A stretch of DNA of 64,000 nucleotides, taken from the NCBI GenBank assembly GCA_946807835.1, contig CAMPEX010000001.1, forward strand, positions 1,813,001 to 1,877,000, in the 5' to 3' direction. Below the pieces are notes generated by a model. It saw only the letters and a list, made by a program, of their open reading frames with translations, was not told where the DNA came from and did no database searches. This DNA is from Ailanthus altissimus. Taxonomy: Eukaryota; Streptophyta; Magnoliopsida; Sapindales; Simaroubaceae. The position numbers were made by a program, and so were the translations under genes. This document shows, in pieces, positions 1 through 11,804 of this stretch. The stretch's first letter is position 1. Each line of letters opens with the position of its first letter.

Positions 1-828
1 ATTGACGTCTATATTGGTTTGCTTTTGGTTTTATCATGTTTATTTTATTTTTCAGTCATAATTCTCTTGTTATCATGAGCTAAATTTATTTTCTAGAGTT
101 ATTACTTGAACTCAATATGTGAGCTTAATTGTTGGATCTTTTTAATATTTATTTGAACTCAATTCTTCATTATTCAAATTATTTATTCTTAATACTTCAT
201 TATATCTGATCGATATTGTGATTGCTTTAGTAATACTTAGATAAACTCGGAAGATGCATCATTGTATTTAAACCTAAATAATTTGATGCATGATTGTAGA
301 GTAACATTCAATATTGCATATGCAAGTTTCGAATTAGGATAGGAATATACCTAATTGACATGTATGGTCAATAAGACTTATTCTTAATGAATCTTTATTT
401 ATTACAAGTACTATAGGAATATAGGTATTTGGTAAATTAAGATATACTTGTATGACATTGGAAGAGGTTTGTGAATACATTAGTGTCTTGACCAATAATA
501 AGAATTGAGGAATATAAATATTAAAAGGATTAATCTTTAAAAATCATATTGAAGGATAGTAATTAACCCTAGACTTTTTCTATATTGCTATTTTTTTTAT
601 TTCATTTAAGTTGTATCATTTATTTTCTGTACTTTTATTTTATTCTAATTTATTGAAAAATTAAGATTTGATTTTTCTAAATAATTATAAGAAAGATATA
701 ATTTTAGTACTTGGTAGAAAATAAAAATTATTCCTGTGGGTTCGACATCCGACTTTATAAGTCCCTTTATTACTTGTGACGATAGCGTATACTTGCGCTT
801 AATTATAAGATATAGAAATATCGCATCA
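1..828 (+). repeat. 3' part of the 5' LTR of G1
   Basis: Matches 4916-5743 of the 3' LTR end to end. It ends in TCGCATCA, immediately before the primer binding site. About 482 bp of its 5' side lie outside the window, judging from the complete 3' LTR. The last 60 bp share a block (GACGATAGCGTATACTTGCG) with the G2-type LTRs, so the two LTR families are related. Confidence 0.9.
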
Positions 829-834
829 AGTTTT

Positions 835-852
835 TGGCGCCGTTGCCGGGGA
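835..852 (+). other. Primer binding site of G1 (tRNA-Asp type)
   Basis: TGGCGCCGTTGCCGGGGA lies 6 nt after the LTR end. As I recall plant tRNA-Asp(GUC), this is complementary to its 3' end over 18 nt. This primer is typical of Athila/Tat-group Ty3/gypsy elements. Confidence 0.88.
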
Positions 853-1005
853 TAATATTTTATTTTCGCCAATATTAATATCAATCTTTCTTGTTTTTAA
901 TTCAGAATTTTTTATTTTTTATTTTTTTATATAAGTTCTTTTTATTTTTTGTACAATTGATTTTCAATTCCTTTCATTTTTTAGGATACCTTTCAGAGTT
1001 ATATC

Positions 1006-2661
1006 ATGGCTTATCAATTTCAGTTTCAGCAGCAAGTGGGAGAACATAGATTTTTGAGAGATTATTCTATCCCTACGATTAACAGCATTCAACCCAGCAT
1101 ATGCCAACCAACAATAAATGCTAATTACTTTAAAATTCAACCGAAAATAATTCGAATGTTGAAAGACTTAGTTTAGTTTAGTGGACATCCATACGATGAT
1201 CCGAATGAACATATCATAAAGTTTCTAAAGATTTGTGATTTGTTCAAATACGATGGAGTCTCAGATGATGTAGTACGATTATAGTTATTTCCTTTTTCAC
1301 TTCGAGACAAGGCAAAGAGTTGGTTGATGTCACTACCATCAGGATCAGTTACAACATGGGATGACTTGACTTAGAAATTCCTATCTAAATTCTTTCCACC
1401 GGCCAAGACAGCAAGGATGAGAATGACATCACTTCTTTTATGCAGTATGACTCAAAAACACTTTATGAAACATAGGAGCGGTATAAAGATATGCTGAGGA
1501 GATGTCCACATCATGGGATTTCAAAGTCGTTACTTGTGCAGACGTTCTATAATGGCTTAATGGGAGCAATTAAGGATCATAATAGATGCCGCAGCAGGTG
1601 GAGTACTAATGAACAAGTCAACTAACGAAGCATATGACCTGTTAGAGGAGATGGCATCAAATAGTTATCAATGGCCAGTAGAGAGAACAACCTTAAGAAG
1701 AATTACAAACACATATAATGAAAGGGGACTAATCTCACTAGCTGCACAAATTAACCTATTGACCAAAAATTTAGATGCTATTAAAGTTAATGTTATTAAG
1801 AGACAACCCATCACTTGTGATTTTTGTAGTGAGAACCATCCAAATGGCCAATACATGGAGCTTATGGACTATATAGAGAACTATCAAGTACAACAGCATA
1901 ATCCCTACACAAACTTCTACAATTCAGATTGGGTAGACCCTCAAAGCATACCAACACAACCTCAACAGCAGATTGAAGAGAAACTAGGCCTAAAGGAGAT
2001 GTTTATGCAATACATGAAGCAGACAGATGCCCTTCTTCAAAGCCAAGCAGCTTCTTTAAGGATGTTAGAGATGCAAGTGGGCCAATTACTCATATTAATA
2101 AACAATCATCTACAAGGCCCATTGACCAATAACACAGAGGTGAATTCAAGAGGAAATAAAGAGCAATGCCAAACCATCACCTTAAATGCTGAACAAGAAT
2201 TGCCAATAGTTGGTGAAACATCTCAACCTAAGGAAAGTCATGATAGAGCAACAAAGATAAAAGAAGATGAGGCAACTACAGAAGAAAAGGAATTAGTGGC
2301 ACTTCAAAGCAAAGACAATCCATATATTCCACAACCACATTTCCCACAAAGACTTCAAGAGAAGAACCTTGAACATAAGCAATTTTTCAATAATATATCT
2401 CAATGTTTCAAGGTTGATATAGTAATTCCTGAAGATCCACCATCACCTCCTAAAGTAAAATTAATGAAAACCCTTCAACTACAAACTTATACAAAACTGT
2501 GCAAGTTTAAAAAGAAGAAGGGGCATGGCAAGATAATAGAGAGGCAAATTGATACTGGCCAACAGGGTGCAATATTTCGGTCTAATATTAAAATCTTTCC
2601 AGTAAGGCTCAAATCAAAGAGGGTGGGACCGTGTCTACAAAAGTTTTTCATAGAGTTATGA
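1006..2661 (+). pseudogene. gag: Broken gag of G1 (Athila/Tat-like)
   Basis: Translation from the ATG at 1006 gives a Gln-rich N-terminus and then a capsid-type gag domain containing LFPFSLRDKAKSWL and KFLSKFFPPAKT. It has at least three TAG stops (near 1174, 1282 and 1372) and a frameshift near 1440-1480. An open stretch of 350 codons resumes at 1609 with the next part of gag (NEAYDLLEEMASNSYQWP). A degenerate zinc-binding motif CDFCSENHPNGQ follows; the last Cys expected in the family is Tyr. The tail has the family's NPYIPQPHFPQRLQ motif and then departs from the usual path towards protease. No pol follows. At least one stop replaces a Gln codon, as cytosine deamination would produce. Confidence 0.8.
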
Positions 2662-4412
2662 AAGTCAAAGAAGAGAAATATCAATGTTCATAGACATAGA
2701 TTAAAGTTCCATAGGCGCGATACCACTGATATGCAGTTTGATCCTCCACAAGTCAAGAAAAAAGACGTCAAGCTGATGACATTAAATCAAGCGCTTCTTG
2801 GGAGGCAACCCAAGTAAATTTTATTTTTATTTGCTTATTTTCACTTTTAGTTATATTAGTTTTTTTTTAGGAATAAAACAGCAAGTCAAACACTCAAGGA
2901 AAGCAGCATGAGCATTTGTAAGCATCTAAAGCAAAAGACACTGCATTCACATCATTATACAACAATGCTGCATTACTTTAACTTCTTTTAGCAGAGGAGT
3001 TTCTCTTACTCTTACGTTTATTTTTTAACATTGGAGACAATGTCTAATTTAAGTTTAGCGGGTAGGAAATACTTTATTGTATTTATTTTTGCTGCATGAT
3101 TTGATTGGTTATTTTGTGGATTAATTTTTTTTTTTTAACTTTTAGTTGTTAGGTTGTTAAGATGATCATTAGTCTATGATAAGAACAAAAATACATGGCT
3201 GAATTTATTTTTTCTACAAATCTATAGGAAATGATAAATACTTGAGACAATTTTGGTTATCTAATTTTAGGAACAAGTTCAACCTTATTTATAATCACCA
3301 TTCTTTTTTAGCACTTTATAAGCCTGAATAGTTATAACTATTACTTAGAGATACTTATGCTTTAGAGAGTATACTTAAGTCTCGAAAGACCGACACTCTA
3401 GAACTTGTCTTTAGTTACTACTTGAGGCAAAATCCTAGGAAACATATGAATAGGGAAATGACGTTAGGCCATCTTTGGACCGATTGAGATTTTCTAGCTT
3501 ACCTTTTATTGTATATTTATCTCTAATATCCTATTTTGAGCCTAAATATCCATTCTTTGGTTTAACCGCATTACAAGCCCAAGACTTAAAGTTATTTATC
3601 CAGAAATTTACCCGTAACACCATAAACCTTGCATTTGCTTAGAAATACTCTTGAAAAGAAAAAGTTGTGGTGATATGAGAAAAATAAGTTTGGGTCATAT
3701 TTGTCAATCTAAGTTTGGGGGTATTTAAAAAATAAATTCAAAAAAAAAAAAAGAAAAGAGAAAGAAAAATACCCCTAACTTAAGAAAAAAAAAATTCTTT
3801 GAAATTAAAGGTTAAAAAGAAAGATGAGAAACACAATAAGTTTGGGGGTAGAGATAATATAAAGAAAAGAAGATCAAGAGGTTTCTAGGTAAAGTCTAAG
3901 TGTTCATGGTGTGACTTAACCTAAATTGTTTATCCTTTTATCCCACCTTAACCCTAACCTTATATTACAAGCTAAGTAAAGTCCTAAATAGATCCCTAGA
4001 CATGTGATTTTCTACATTAGTAGAGAGTGGTAATAAAGACAAGCCTATACAAGTGTCATTATGCAAATCAAATGCCGAGACATCATCTTTTCTGTACAAA
4101 TTAAAGTATAAAGTAAATCAAAGTATGGTTTTAACTATTGTTTGCTGCTTGTACACACACACACATGGTGATTATCTTTGAGGAAGAATGAGGGACTAAA
4201 TGAAGATAATTAGAATTGTTAATAGTTTTTTTTTATCTACTTTAAGGATTTGTGCCATTTAAACAGCTTTTGAGACAATCATTTTGATTATTTTACTAAC
4301 CTGGCATGTTATTTTTATTTTTATTTTTTAATTTTTAATTTTATTTTGAGTCAAATATAATCTCTTTGAATTCTTTCTTTGATTTTACTTTTTATTGCTC
4401 GAGGACTAGCAA
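2662..4412 (+). other. Non-coding 3' region of G1 with Athila/Tat motifs
   Basis: About 1.75 kb without a readable protein. It contains CGCTTCTTGGGAGGCAACCC near 2791-2810, which I recognise as a recurrent motif of the 3' non-coding part of Athila/Tat elements. Copies of AAGTTTGGGGG occur near 3711 and 3839, with a related copy near 3688. The rest is AT-rich, with purine runs at 3735-3795 and a short CA repeat near 4154. If an env-like or antisense frame once stood here, I cannot see it. Confidence 0.65.
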
Positions 4413-4433
4413 ATGGTTAAGTTTAGGGGAGTT
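4413..4433 (+). other. Polypurine tract of G1
   Basis: A purine-rich run (core AGTTTAGGGGAGTT) directly abuts the TGATAAG start of the 3' LTR. This is where plus-strand priming is expected. Confidence 0.75.
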
Positions 4434-5743
4434 TGATAAGCTTAAATTATATCTATTATTTTCACTCTCTTAACTTAATTAATTGCTCATTTTAATAAGA
4501 ATATTAGGCTTTTTATATGTTTAATTATTATTTTGTAGCTTTGCAGTTAATGGATCAATTGGGGATGAAAATCTAAGAAAAACAAGGAAAAACATATGTT
4601 ACAGTGTCTGTGAACAGTAACATGTGAACAGTATCTCATAAACAGTACAGCGCTAAAGTGCTGTCGCCCCAGTGATGAATAGTGATTGCGGCAGCGGTGA
4701 ACAGTGCGATTTTCCTAATCCTAAAAGAAATACAACTCCAAGACTCCAATCAATTCCTATATAAAGGCCACTCGTTTCAGATCTCAAAGAGACACAACTT
4801 AGGGCTCTTAGAGCCATAACACATTGAAGAAGAGCAATTTTTAGATAAAGAAGCAAGAGGAATTTAAGGAAGCAAGAGATTATTGACGAATCTTTGGTGT
4901 ATCAACCAACTGCGAATTGACGTCTATATTGGTTTACTTTTGGTTGTATCATGTTTATTTTATTTTTTAGCCATAATTCTCTTGTTATCATGAGCTAAAT
5001 TTATTTTCTAGAGTTATTACTTGAACTCAATATGTGAGCTTAATTGTTGGATCTTTTTAATATTTATTTGAACTCAATTCTTCATTATTCAAATTATTTG
5101 TTCTTAATACTTCATTATATCTGATCAATATTGTGATTGCTTTAGTAATACTTAGATAAACTCGGAAGAGGCATCATTATATTTAGACCTAGATAATTTG
5201 ATGCATGATTGTAGAGTAACATTCAATGTTGCATATGCAAGTTTTGAATTAGGATATGAATATACCTAATAGGCATGTATGGTCAATAAGACTTATTCTT
5301 AATGAATCTTTATTTATTACAAGTACCATAGGAATATAGGTATTTGGTAAATTAAGATATACTTGCATGACATTGGAAGAGGCTTTGTGAATACATTAGT
5401 GTCTTAACCAATAATAAGAATTGAGGGATATAAATATTAAAAGGATTAATCTTTAGAAACCATATTGAAAGATAGTAATTAACCCTAGGCTTTCTCTATA
5501 TTGCTATTTTTTTATTTTATTTAAGTTGTATCATTTATTTTCTGCACTTTTATTTTATTCTAATTTATTGAAAAATTAAGATTTGATTTTTCTGAATAAT
5601 TATAAGAAAGATATAATTTTAGTACTTGGTAGAAAATAAAAATTATCCCCGTGGGTTCGACTTTTGACTTTATAAGTCCATTTATTACTTGTGACGATAA
5701 CGTATACTTGTGCTTAATTATAAGATATAGAAATATCGCATCA
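4434..5743 (+). repeat. 3' LTR of G1 (1310 bp)
   Basis: Starts TGATAAGC after the polypurine tract and ends CGCATCA. From 4916 on it repeats window positions 1-828. The U3 part holds several GTGAACAGTA-like copies (4600-4650) and one GC-rich dyad ACAGCGCTAAAGTGCTGT at 4647-4664. Confidence 0.92.
4758..4766 (+). promoter_or_regulatory. TATA box of the G1 LTR promoter
   Basis: TATATAAAG lies about 325 bp into the LTR, downstream of the GC-rich dyad. It is the best TATA box in this LTR. Transcription would start around 30 bp downstream, which is inferred. Confidence 0.6.
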
Positions 5744-5941
5744 GGGGCGTAAAACCACTAGTATTATTTGTACCCAACTTTTGATATATGCTCTAAATCA
5801 TAAATATTTGGCTATGTAATTATATTTTGCTAATCATAAATAGACGCATGATGGAAAATATGTCGTATAGGAACAAGCAGGAAGCAAATCGGACGTCAAA
5901 CGAAGAAGTTACGCTCAAAATACGAAAGGGGCACTAGGGCT

Positions 5942-6030
5942 GGGCGCCGCTGCGCCCAACGACTGAGCGCTGCGGCGCCTAGATCAGTAGCTGAGCGCCG
6001 CAGTGCCCACAACCCAGCGCCGCGGCGCTC
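5942..6030. repeat. Four GC-rich dyads in the G2 LTR
   Basis: Four 16-bp near-palindromes start at 5942 (GGGCGCCGCTGCGCCC), 5965 (GAGCGCTGCGGCGCCT), 5993 (GAGCGCCGCAGTGCCC) and 6015 (CAGCGCCGCGGCGCTC), with steps of 23, 28 and 22 bp. They form an island of very high GC in an AT-rich LTR. The same layout recurs at 57524-57611. Confidence 0.85.
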
Positions 6031-6428
6031 ATGGTGGGGAATAGTAACCAGTGAACAATATTTTGCAACAGTTATTTAAAGAAATAAAAACTTAGAAATA
6101 GAAAGCCAAAAATCCTAAGAGGAGAGAGGAGAGAAAAAGTGAGAAAAGAGGTAAAAACTTAGAGAGAGAATTCACAATACAATATCAAAAATCAAAACCA
6201 AAGATTGAAGAACCAATATCAAGATTCAAACTTCAAGTCAAGATTGAGGGAGAAGCACATCAAGGAGTCACTTTGATTAGTTTTTCTTCTCTTTCTTTTA
6301 TCATTATGTTCTTGTTTTTGTTGATCTTTATAAATTGGTTTGATACTTTTGGTTTTGTGATGGGTTAAATTATTTATCTAGGGTTTGACTATGTGAACCT
6401 AGTATGGATTTGGATTGTATTAATTTTT

Positions 6429-6854
6429 AGTTTATGAACTTAATTATTATAATTGATTCATTCTATCTTATGTTTAATGCTTGCATTATACCTGATCAAT
6501 ATTTTGAATGATTAAGGAACCATGATGAACTCGACGGAGGGATTCATGTGTTTAGCCTAGGGTAGATTTTAGCTTATGAACTTAATAAATTCAATTGATT
6601 CATTCTATCTTGTGTTTAATGCATTCATTATACCTGATCAATATTTTGAATGATTAAGAAACCATGATGAACTCGACGGAGGAATTCATGTGTTTAGCCT
6701 AGGGTAGGTTTTAGTTTATGAACTTAATAAATTCAATTGATTCATTCTATTTTGTGTTTAATGCTTTCATTATATCTGATCAATATTTTGAATGATTGAG
6801 GAACCATTATGAACTCGATTGAGGGATTCATGTGTTTAGCCTAGGGTAGTTTGA
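6429..6854 (+). repeat. Three tandem 142-bp units inside the G2 LTR
   Basis: Units begin at 6429, 6571 and 6713. Each contains GATGAACTCGACGGAGG or a close variant and ends near GCCTAGGGTAG. The homologous LTR at 57320-58663 has one unit, so this is a local expansion. Confidence 0.92.
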
Positions 6855-7369
6855 TGTATGATCATAGGGTAACAACTATAAGTTCAATCTAGGATAGACA
6901 TATACCTAGGTGGCATGTATGGTATGATTTAGACTTGATCTTAATGAATTACATTCTGATTTGATTACCATAGACATATAGGTGATTGTTAGAATGCGTA
7001 ATATAGTCATTTGACCATCGACAGAGGCTTGTGATGAGATTAGTGTCTAAGCTAATCAATTGGTATTAAGGGATTAACTAAGTGGTTAATGAATCCAATG
7101 AAATACTAGGGGACGAGTCAAAACCCTAGATTATCTTTATTTGTGAATTCTACTCTTTGTTTTTGTTTAGTTTAATTGTTAGAGTTAGATTAGCTAATTA
7201 AATTTTAGATCATGATTTTTTGAATAAAAGTTAAGTAGTTACAATTTTAGTACTTGATTTATAGAATTAGATTGCATAGTCTCTGTGGGATCTATATCTG
7301 GACTCAAAATCCTATATTACTTGATACGATAGCGTGCACTTGCGCTTAGCTACTATAGCATCCCAATCA

Positions 7370-7656
7370 GGTACCTAGTGCTAAAATGCCCATTGTTATT
7401 TATTGTGATAATAGCGGAGCTATAGCACAATCCAAAAAACCGAGATACCACAAAAAAGGAAAACACATTGAGAGAAAATACCATTTGGTACACAAGAGCT
7501 AGTGCAAAAGGGTGAAGTTATGGTATCCAAGATTGTATCAGCAGAAAATCTAGCAGATCCATTCACCAAATCATTATCAGCAAAGTGTTGTGAAACGCAT
7601 ATATATGATATGGGAGTTCGACAGATGCCCGACATGCTTTAGGGCAAGTGGGAGAT
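7370..7656 (+). pseudogene. pol: A1: C-terminal end of copia RNase H and polypurine tract
   Basis: Encodes MPIVIYCDNSGAIAQ and KGKHIERKYHLV, the CDN...AIA and RHKHI-type motifs that end copia RNase H. A frameshift follows near 7490. It is a near-copy of 15326-15608 in A2. It ends with AGTGGGAGAT, a plausible polypurine tract, just before the LTR. The upstream part of the gene is separated by the G2/G1 insertion, so only the last fragment is in view. Confidence 0.88.
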
Positions 7657-9079
7657 TGTTAAACAATTTATGTTATTTTATGCCCTTAAAGCATGTGTAA
7701 TAACATTTTATCAGATTAATAAAGTTTATTCATACATATAAATTGAGCATACATTGATGAGCCCATATTTATAAAGTATGTGATCTATGTATTAGGCATA
7801 TGATACTAATACAGAGGGTTTAGATCACAAGTTCTTTATAAATTAAATCACGTTCACAACCATTAATGAAAAATGCCATTTCATTATGTAAGGTTGTAGT
7901 TTTTCTACTTCTTATAGTGGATGATTTACCTTGATCATCGAAGTAGAGACTTCGAGTAGAGAAACTAATGTATATAATACATTGAACAGGACTATAGTGA
8001 ATTTTGATCTGGTTAACTAAATGTCGTAGATCCTAATTCACAAAAACTTTAATAAGCTTGATTAATCTTAATCCTAAGCAGGTAATGAACTTACATTCAT
8101 GCGTTGTATCTTTTGAGTTATCACGGAGGGAGATCTACATAAACGGTCAAAACCTCGATAACTTGGAGATATAATTTCATGGGTCGTAAGACCATATATT
8201 TGTAAGATGGAATCTAATAATTATTGTCCACCTAAGATGTTTACAGTACTTGATCATTAAAATCTGTAGACACAGTTTATTCAATAAATTATTTATTGAA
8301 TAATAATATTTATTTGTAAATTTGTTTACAAATATAGATATATTAAAAATGATCATTAGAGTATTCAGTGACTTATTGGCAAATAAGTAATTAAAGAGGC
8401 AAGACATTTTTGCAAGGCCTAACTTAATTATGGACATCAATTAGAGGGTCAATTAAGTGGTTATTGTTGGTCTAAAGACTAAACCTAATTTAATTAAAAA
8501 GAGTTTTAATTAAATGGGCTTTTATTTTATAACATGGTTTACTAGAGTACAACCTTTGGCTTTTAGTAGAATAGCCTGGGGTTAACTTAGAAGAATTGGT
8601 GTATTATGAGATAATAAGGATTAAGCCTTTTAAGTTGAAGTTAGGAAACCCATGAGTCTTGCAGTCTCTCTACTAGCTTAAATCCTAATCAAACTCTAAT
8701 TTTCTAATCCTAATCAAATTCTAAAGACTCAAGGGAGATCTCTATATATATAGGAGGTATGTAATAAGAAAGGTGACCATAACCATTCAGAGAAAAAATT
8801 CTTTTACTTATTCTTGCATAGAAAAAGAATTTAGTTAATACCATTCTCTCAGATTTGGATATTAGTAGTTTTTAGAGATTAAGAAAGATCCACGTGCCCA
8901 CACACGTTGAATTTAAAGATTGAGGATAGTAGAGAAGATTGCAGGCATTCAATTCAAGATCTGTCATAGCGAGGAATTGAGGTAATCTTCTATCCCTATA
9001 CATGTAATTATAAACAAGACAAACTGACTTTCGCTACATTTATTTTTATAATTAGTAATTCTTTATTTATTAACCAACA
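7657..9079 (+). repeat. Shared LTR of copia A1/A2 (1423 bp)
   Basis: Begins TGTTAAACAA after the A1 polypurine tract and ends AACCAACA just before a tRNA-Met type primer site. It matches 15609-17006 throughout; I count roughly 18 differences in the first 350 bp, about 5%. Confidence 0.92.
8743..8752 (+). promoter_or_regulatory. TATA box of the copia A LTR
   Basis: TATATATATA within CTCTATATATATAGGAGG, about 1086 bp into the LTR and conserved in the other copy at 16670-16679. It is a likely promoter element. Confidence 0.55.
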
Positions 9080-9081
9080 AC

Positions 9082-9093
9082 TGGTATCAGAGT
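9082..9093 (+). other. Primer binding site of copia A2 (initiator tRNA-Met)
   Basis: TGGTATCAGAGT begins 2 nt after the LTR end and matches the usual TGGTATCAGAGC with one change at its end. Confidence 0.88.
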
Positions 9094-9770
9094 AGCTTTG
9101 TTTCATATTACATGTATAGTTTATTTTGTGTATGGTAGTAATTGTTTATTGTGGCACCAATTGCCTATTAATCTATATTGTTATTTTTATTAATTATGTG
9201 ATAAATGGTTATGCCCAATAATTCATGGTTAGATATTTGTTTGTATTTGTTTTTGGAATTGTAACAAGAGGGAGTGATGAAATTATATGATAATTTCCCC
9301 TCTTGGTTAGATTAAATTTTTTTTAACTATTTTGTTGTAATTGAAAAAAAGAAAGGAGAAAAATGAACAAAAGAGAAGATGAACAGATGCAGCCACGATC
9401 AGCCAAATACGTACCACCGTTGGCAGCAGCTTGCATGGTCGTTTGTTGCCAGCAGAGGCGTGCATAGCCCCTCGTCGTGGCAGTAGCGGTGTGTATGGCA
9501 ACTCGTTGCGGCAGCAGTAGCGCTTGGCACTTATGGTGGCTAGTCGCTAAGGAAACAATGCTGGAGAAGATGGGCGCAAAACTTTCCTGCGATGAAGCTG
9601 AGTTTTTTGGCTGTCCACGCGGTGGTTTTGGAAGGCATGACCGGTGGTTCGCGGCGGGGAAAAATAGTCGTCTGAAGCCGGCATTCTCTTAAGCATCGAT
9701 CGGCGGCTGGAAGCAAAGCCGAAATCGTGGCCGGCGGTGGGCAGGGAAAGAGCGGGAGCGACGCTGTGTG

Positions 9771-10250
9771 AATATTGTAGAATTAGGGTTTTCATTGGCA
9801 AATATCACATAGGCCCCTCCTTGTTATAAAGATTTTTGTTTTTGGTTAAGAAATTTGTATTTTGAACAAGCAGACCTTTAAAAGTTTATTAGTTATGCAA
9901 ATAGGCCATAACAAAATTTTTTATTTCACTCAACGCCTCCAGGACTTGAGTAATCATAGTTTGGCTAGAGAACTTTAAGAAATTTATGAATAGGTCCCAA
10001 GTTTGATCCAAATATTGTAGAATTAGGGTTTTCACTGGCAAATATCACATAGGCCCCTCCTTGTTATAAAGATTTTTGTTTTTGGTCAAGAAATTTGTAT
10101 TTTGAACAAGCAGACCTTTAAAAGTTTGTTAGTTATGCAAATAGGCCATAACAAAATTTTTTATTTCACTCAACGCCTCCAGGACTTGAGTAATCATAGT
10201 TTGGCTAGAGAACTTTAAGAAATTTATGAATAGGTCCCAAGTTTGATCCA
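9771..10250 (+). repeat. Two perfect-phase 240-bp tandem units
   Basis: 9771-10010 and 10011-10250 repeat with a period of exactly 240 bp. I see only about three differences, so the duplication is much younger than the divergence of the A LTRs. Confidence 0.95.
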
Positions 10251-11497
10251 AATTTATTTTGGATTAATTTTGGATATTTACAAATTCTAAGTTAGCCCAA
10301 ACTTCTTTTAATTTTGGTTCAATTTTATAAAATTTTATTTGGGCTATTTTTTAAAAATTATTGAGTCTAAAAATATTTTTTATTTAATTTTTTTTTGAAG
10401 GCCCAAAGAAATTTTAAAGCCTAAAATAAGTGGACCAAAGAAAATTAAGAGGCCCAAAATTTAACCTCATAAAAGAAGACAGGCAAGATGAGGTAATATT
10501 ATGGAAGAGCCCAAATTGACTTTAAGGAAGACTTTAAAAAATTTAGGCTTAATTTTAATATTTTTTCTTCTTAGGAAAAGTCATGAATTATGGGTTATTA
10601 ATTTATCTAGTTAATTAATTGGATGAATAACATGTCATATAGATTGGCTCGCTGTTAGTGGCGGCATTCGGTGGTAGCACATGGAAGAGAAAAGAGACGC
10701 TATCAACGGTGATTGGCCGATTTCTTGTGGTTTCATGGCCGGCATTGTTTGAAGCCAACAACAAGCTCTTGTGGTCTCTTCTCGTTGTCGAACGATAGTT
10801 GAAAGCTTGGACAGAATCCTGAGCAGCGCTGTGTGAAAATTGTAGAATTTGGGTTTTCACTGGAATATATCACATAGGCCCCTCCTTGTTATAAAAAATT
10901 CTACTTTTGGTCAAAAAGTTTGCATTCTGCATAAATAGACCCTTAAAAGTTTGTTAATTATGCAAATAGGCCCTAATAGAATTATTTTATTTCACTCAGC
11001 CTCCTTCAGGATTTGGGTAATCATAGTTTGGCTAGAGAACTTTGAGATATTTGTTAATAGGTCCCCAAATTTGACCAAAATTTATTTTTGGACTAATTTT
11101 GGGTATTTGCAAATTCAAAGTTTGCCCAAACTCCTTTTAATCTTGGTCCAATTTTATAAATTTTATTTAGGCTATTTTATTAAAATTATTTGGTCTAAAA
11201 TTATTTTTTTATTTAAATTTTTTTTAAGAAGGCCCAAAGAAATTTTAAGCCTAAAATATGCTCAATTTATTTTTAAAATAAGTGGACCAAAGAAAATTAA
11301 GAAGCCCAAAATTCAAGCCCATAAAAGAAAATAAGTAAAAGGAGGTAACATCATAGAAGAGCCTAAGTTAACTTCAAGGAAGACTTTGAAGAATTTAGGC
11401 TTATCTTTAAATATTTTTCTTCATAGAAAAATCCATGAATTATGAGTTATTTATTTATCTAGTTAGTTAATTGAATGAATAACATGTCATATAGATT
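9771..11497 (+). repeat. Larger direct duplication in the A2 leader (about 0.7-0.85 kb units)
   Basis: The block that runs from the 240-bp unit to GAATAACATGTCATATAGATT at about 10643 recurs from about 10837 to 11496 with the same order of motifs. The second copy has one 240-bp unit and is clearly more diverged. Sequence left of each block (GGCCGGC...GCTGTGTGA) is also related, so the true unit may begin before 9771. Confidence 0.85.
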
Positions 11498-11804
11498 AAG
11501 GGTGTCACATTCACATGTCCATTCATAAAATATATCATATTTGTATGACATTAATGTTTTAATGAGATTAGGATAAGATTATTGTCATAATTTAATATTA
11601 TATTAATTTATTATTTGACGTGGCCTTATTAATTATTTTATGAAAATAAAATTAGATATTAATGAGTAGAACATCTTTTTATAAATTAATTAAAAACTCT
11701 AAGAATTAAAATATTAAGTGAGAGAGGGCTTTAGGCATAAAGCCCATGGCCTCCATTATTAGTCCCATAGTAAGGTAGATCAATGTCTTGCCTAATCTTA
11801 TGAG

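Larger units (their letters stand above)
1..5743 (+). mobile_element. G1: pol-less Athila/Tat-type Ty3/gypsy element, 5' end outside the window
   Basis: Positions 1-828 and 4916-5743 are the same sequence (both exactly 828 bp, roughly 3-4% different by eye), so they are the two LTRs of one element. Between them are a primer site matching tRNA-Asp, a gag remnant and a long non-coding 3' region, but no protease, reverse transcriptase, RNase H or integrase. This is a non-autonomous, pol-deleted copy. The lineage is inferred from the primer site, the gag style, the AAGTTTGGGGG motifs and the 'CGCTTCTTGGGAGGCAACCC' motif, all of which I know from Athila/Tat-group elements. The predicted target duplication is GGGGC, because the flank at 5744-5748 is the interrupted start of another LTR. 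Confidence 0.85.
5744..7369 (+). repeat. G2-type gypsy LTR lacking its first bases (interrupted by G1)
   Basis: Homologous to the complete solo LTR at 57320-58663. That copy begins TGATAGGGGCGTAA; here the sequence begins at GGGGCGTAA directly after the G1 LTR. The simplest reading is that G1 inserted after TGATA, duplicating GGGGC, so the missing bases should lie left of the window. It ends CCCAATCA at 7369, then continues into copia sequence. The extra 284 bp relative to the other copy is two additional 142-bp repeat units. No G2 internal region follows, so it is a solo LTR. Confidence 0.8.

Noticed and set aside
725..800. tRNA-like text (GTGGGTTCGAC) near the end of the G1 LTRs
   Set aside because: It recurs in both LTRs and in related form in G2; no acceptor stem or anticodon arm can be drawn. 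It is an LTR feature.
9307..9801. Open frames on both strands in the GC-rich part of the A2 leader
   Set aside because: No family resemblance, overlapping on opposite strands, and explained by high GC lowering stop frequency.
10951..11334. A 127-codon plus-strand frame
   Set aside because: It lies wholly inside the duplicated leader block, is Phe/Ile/Leu-rich from AT-rich DNA, and the sister copy does not keep the frame.
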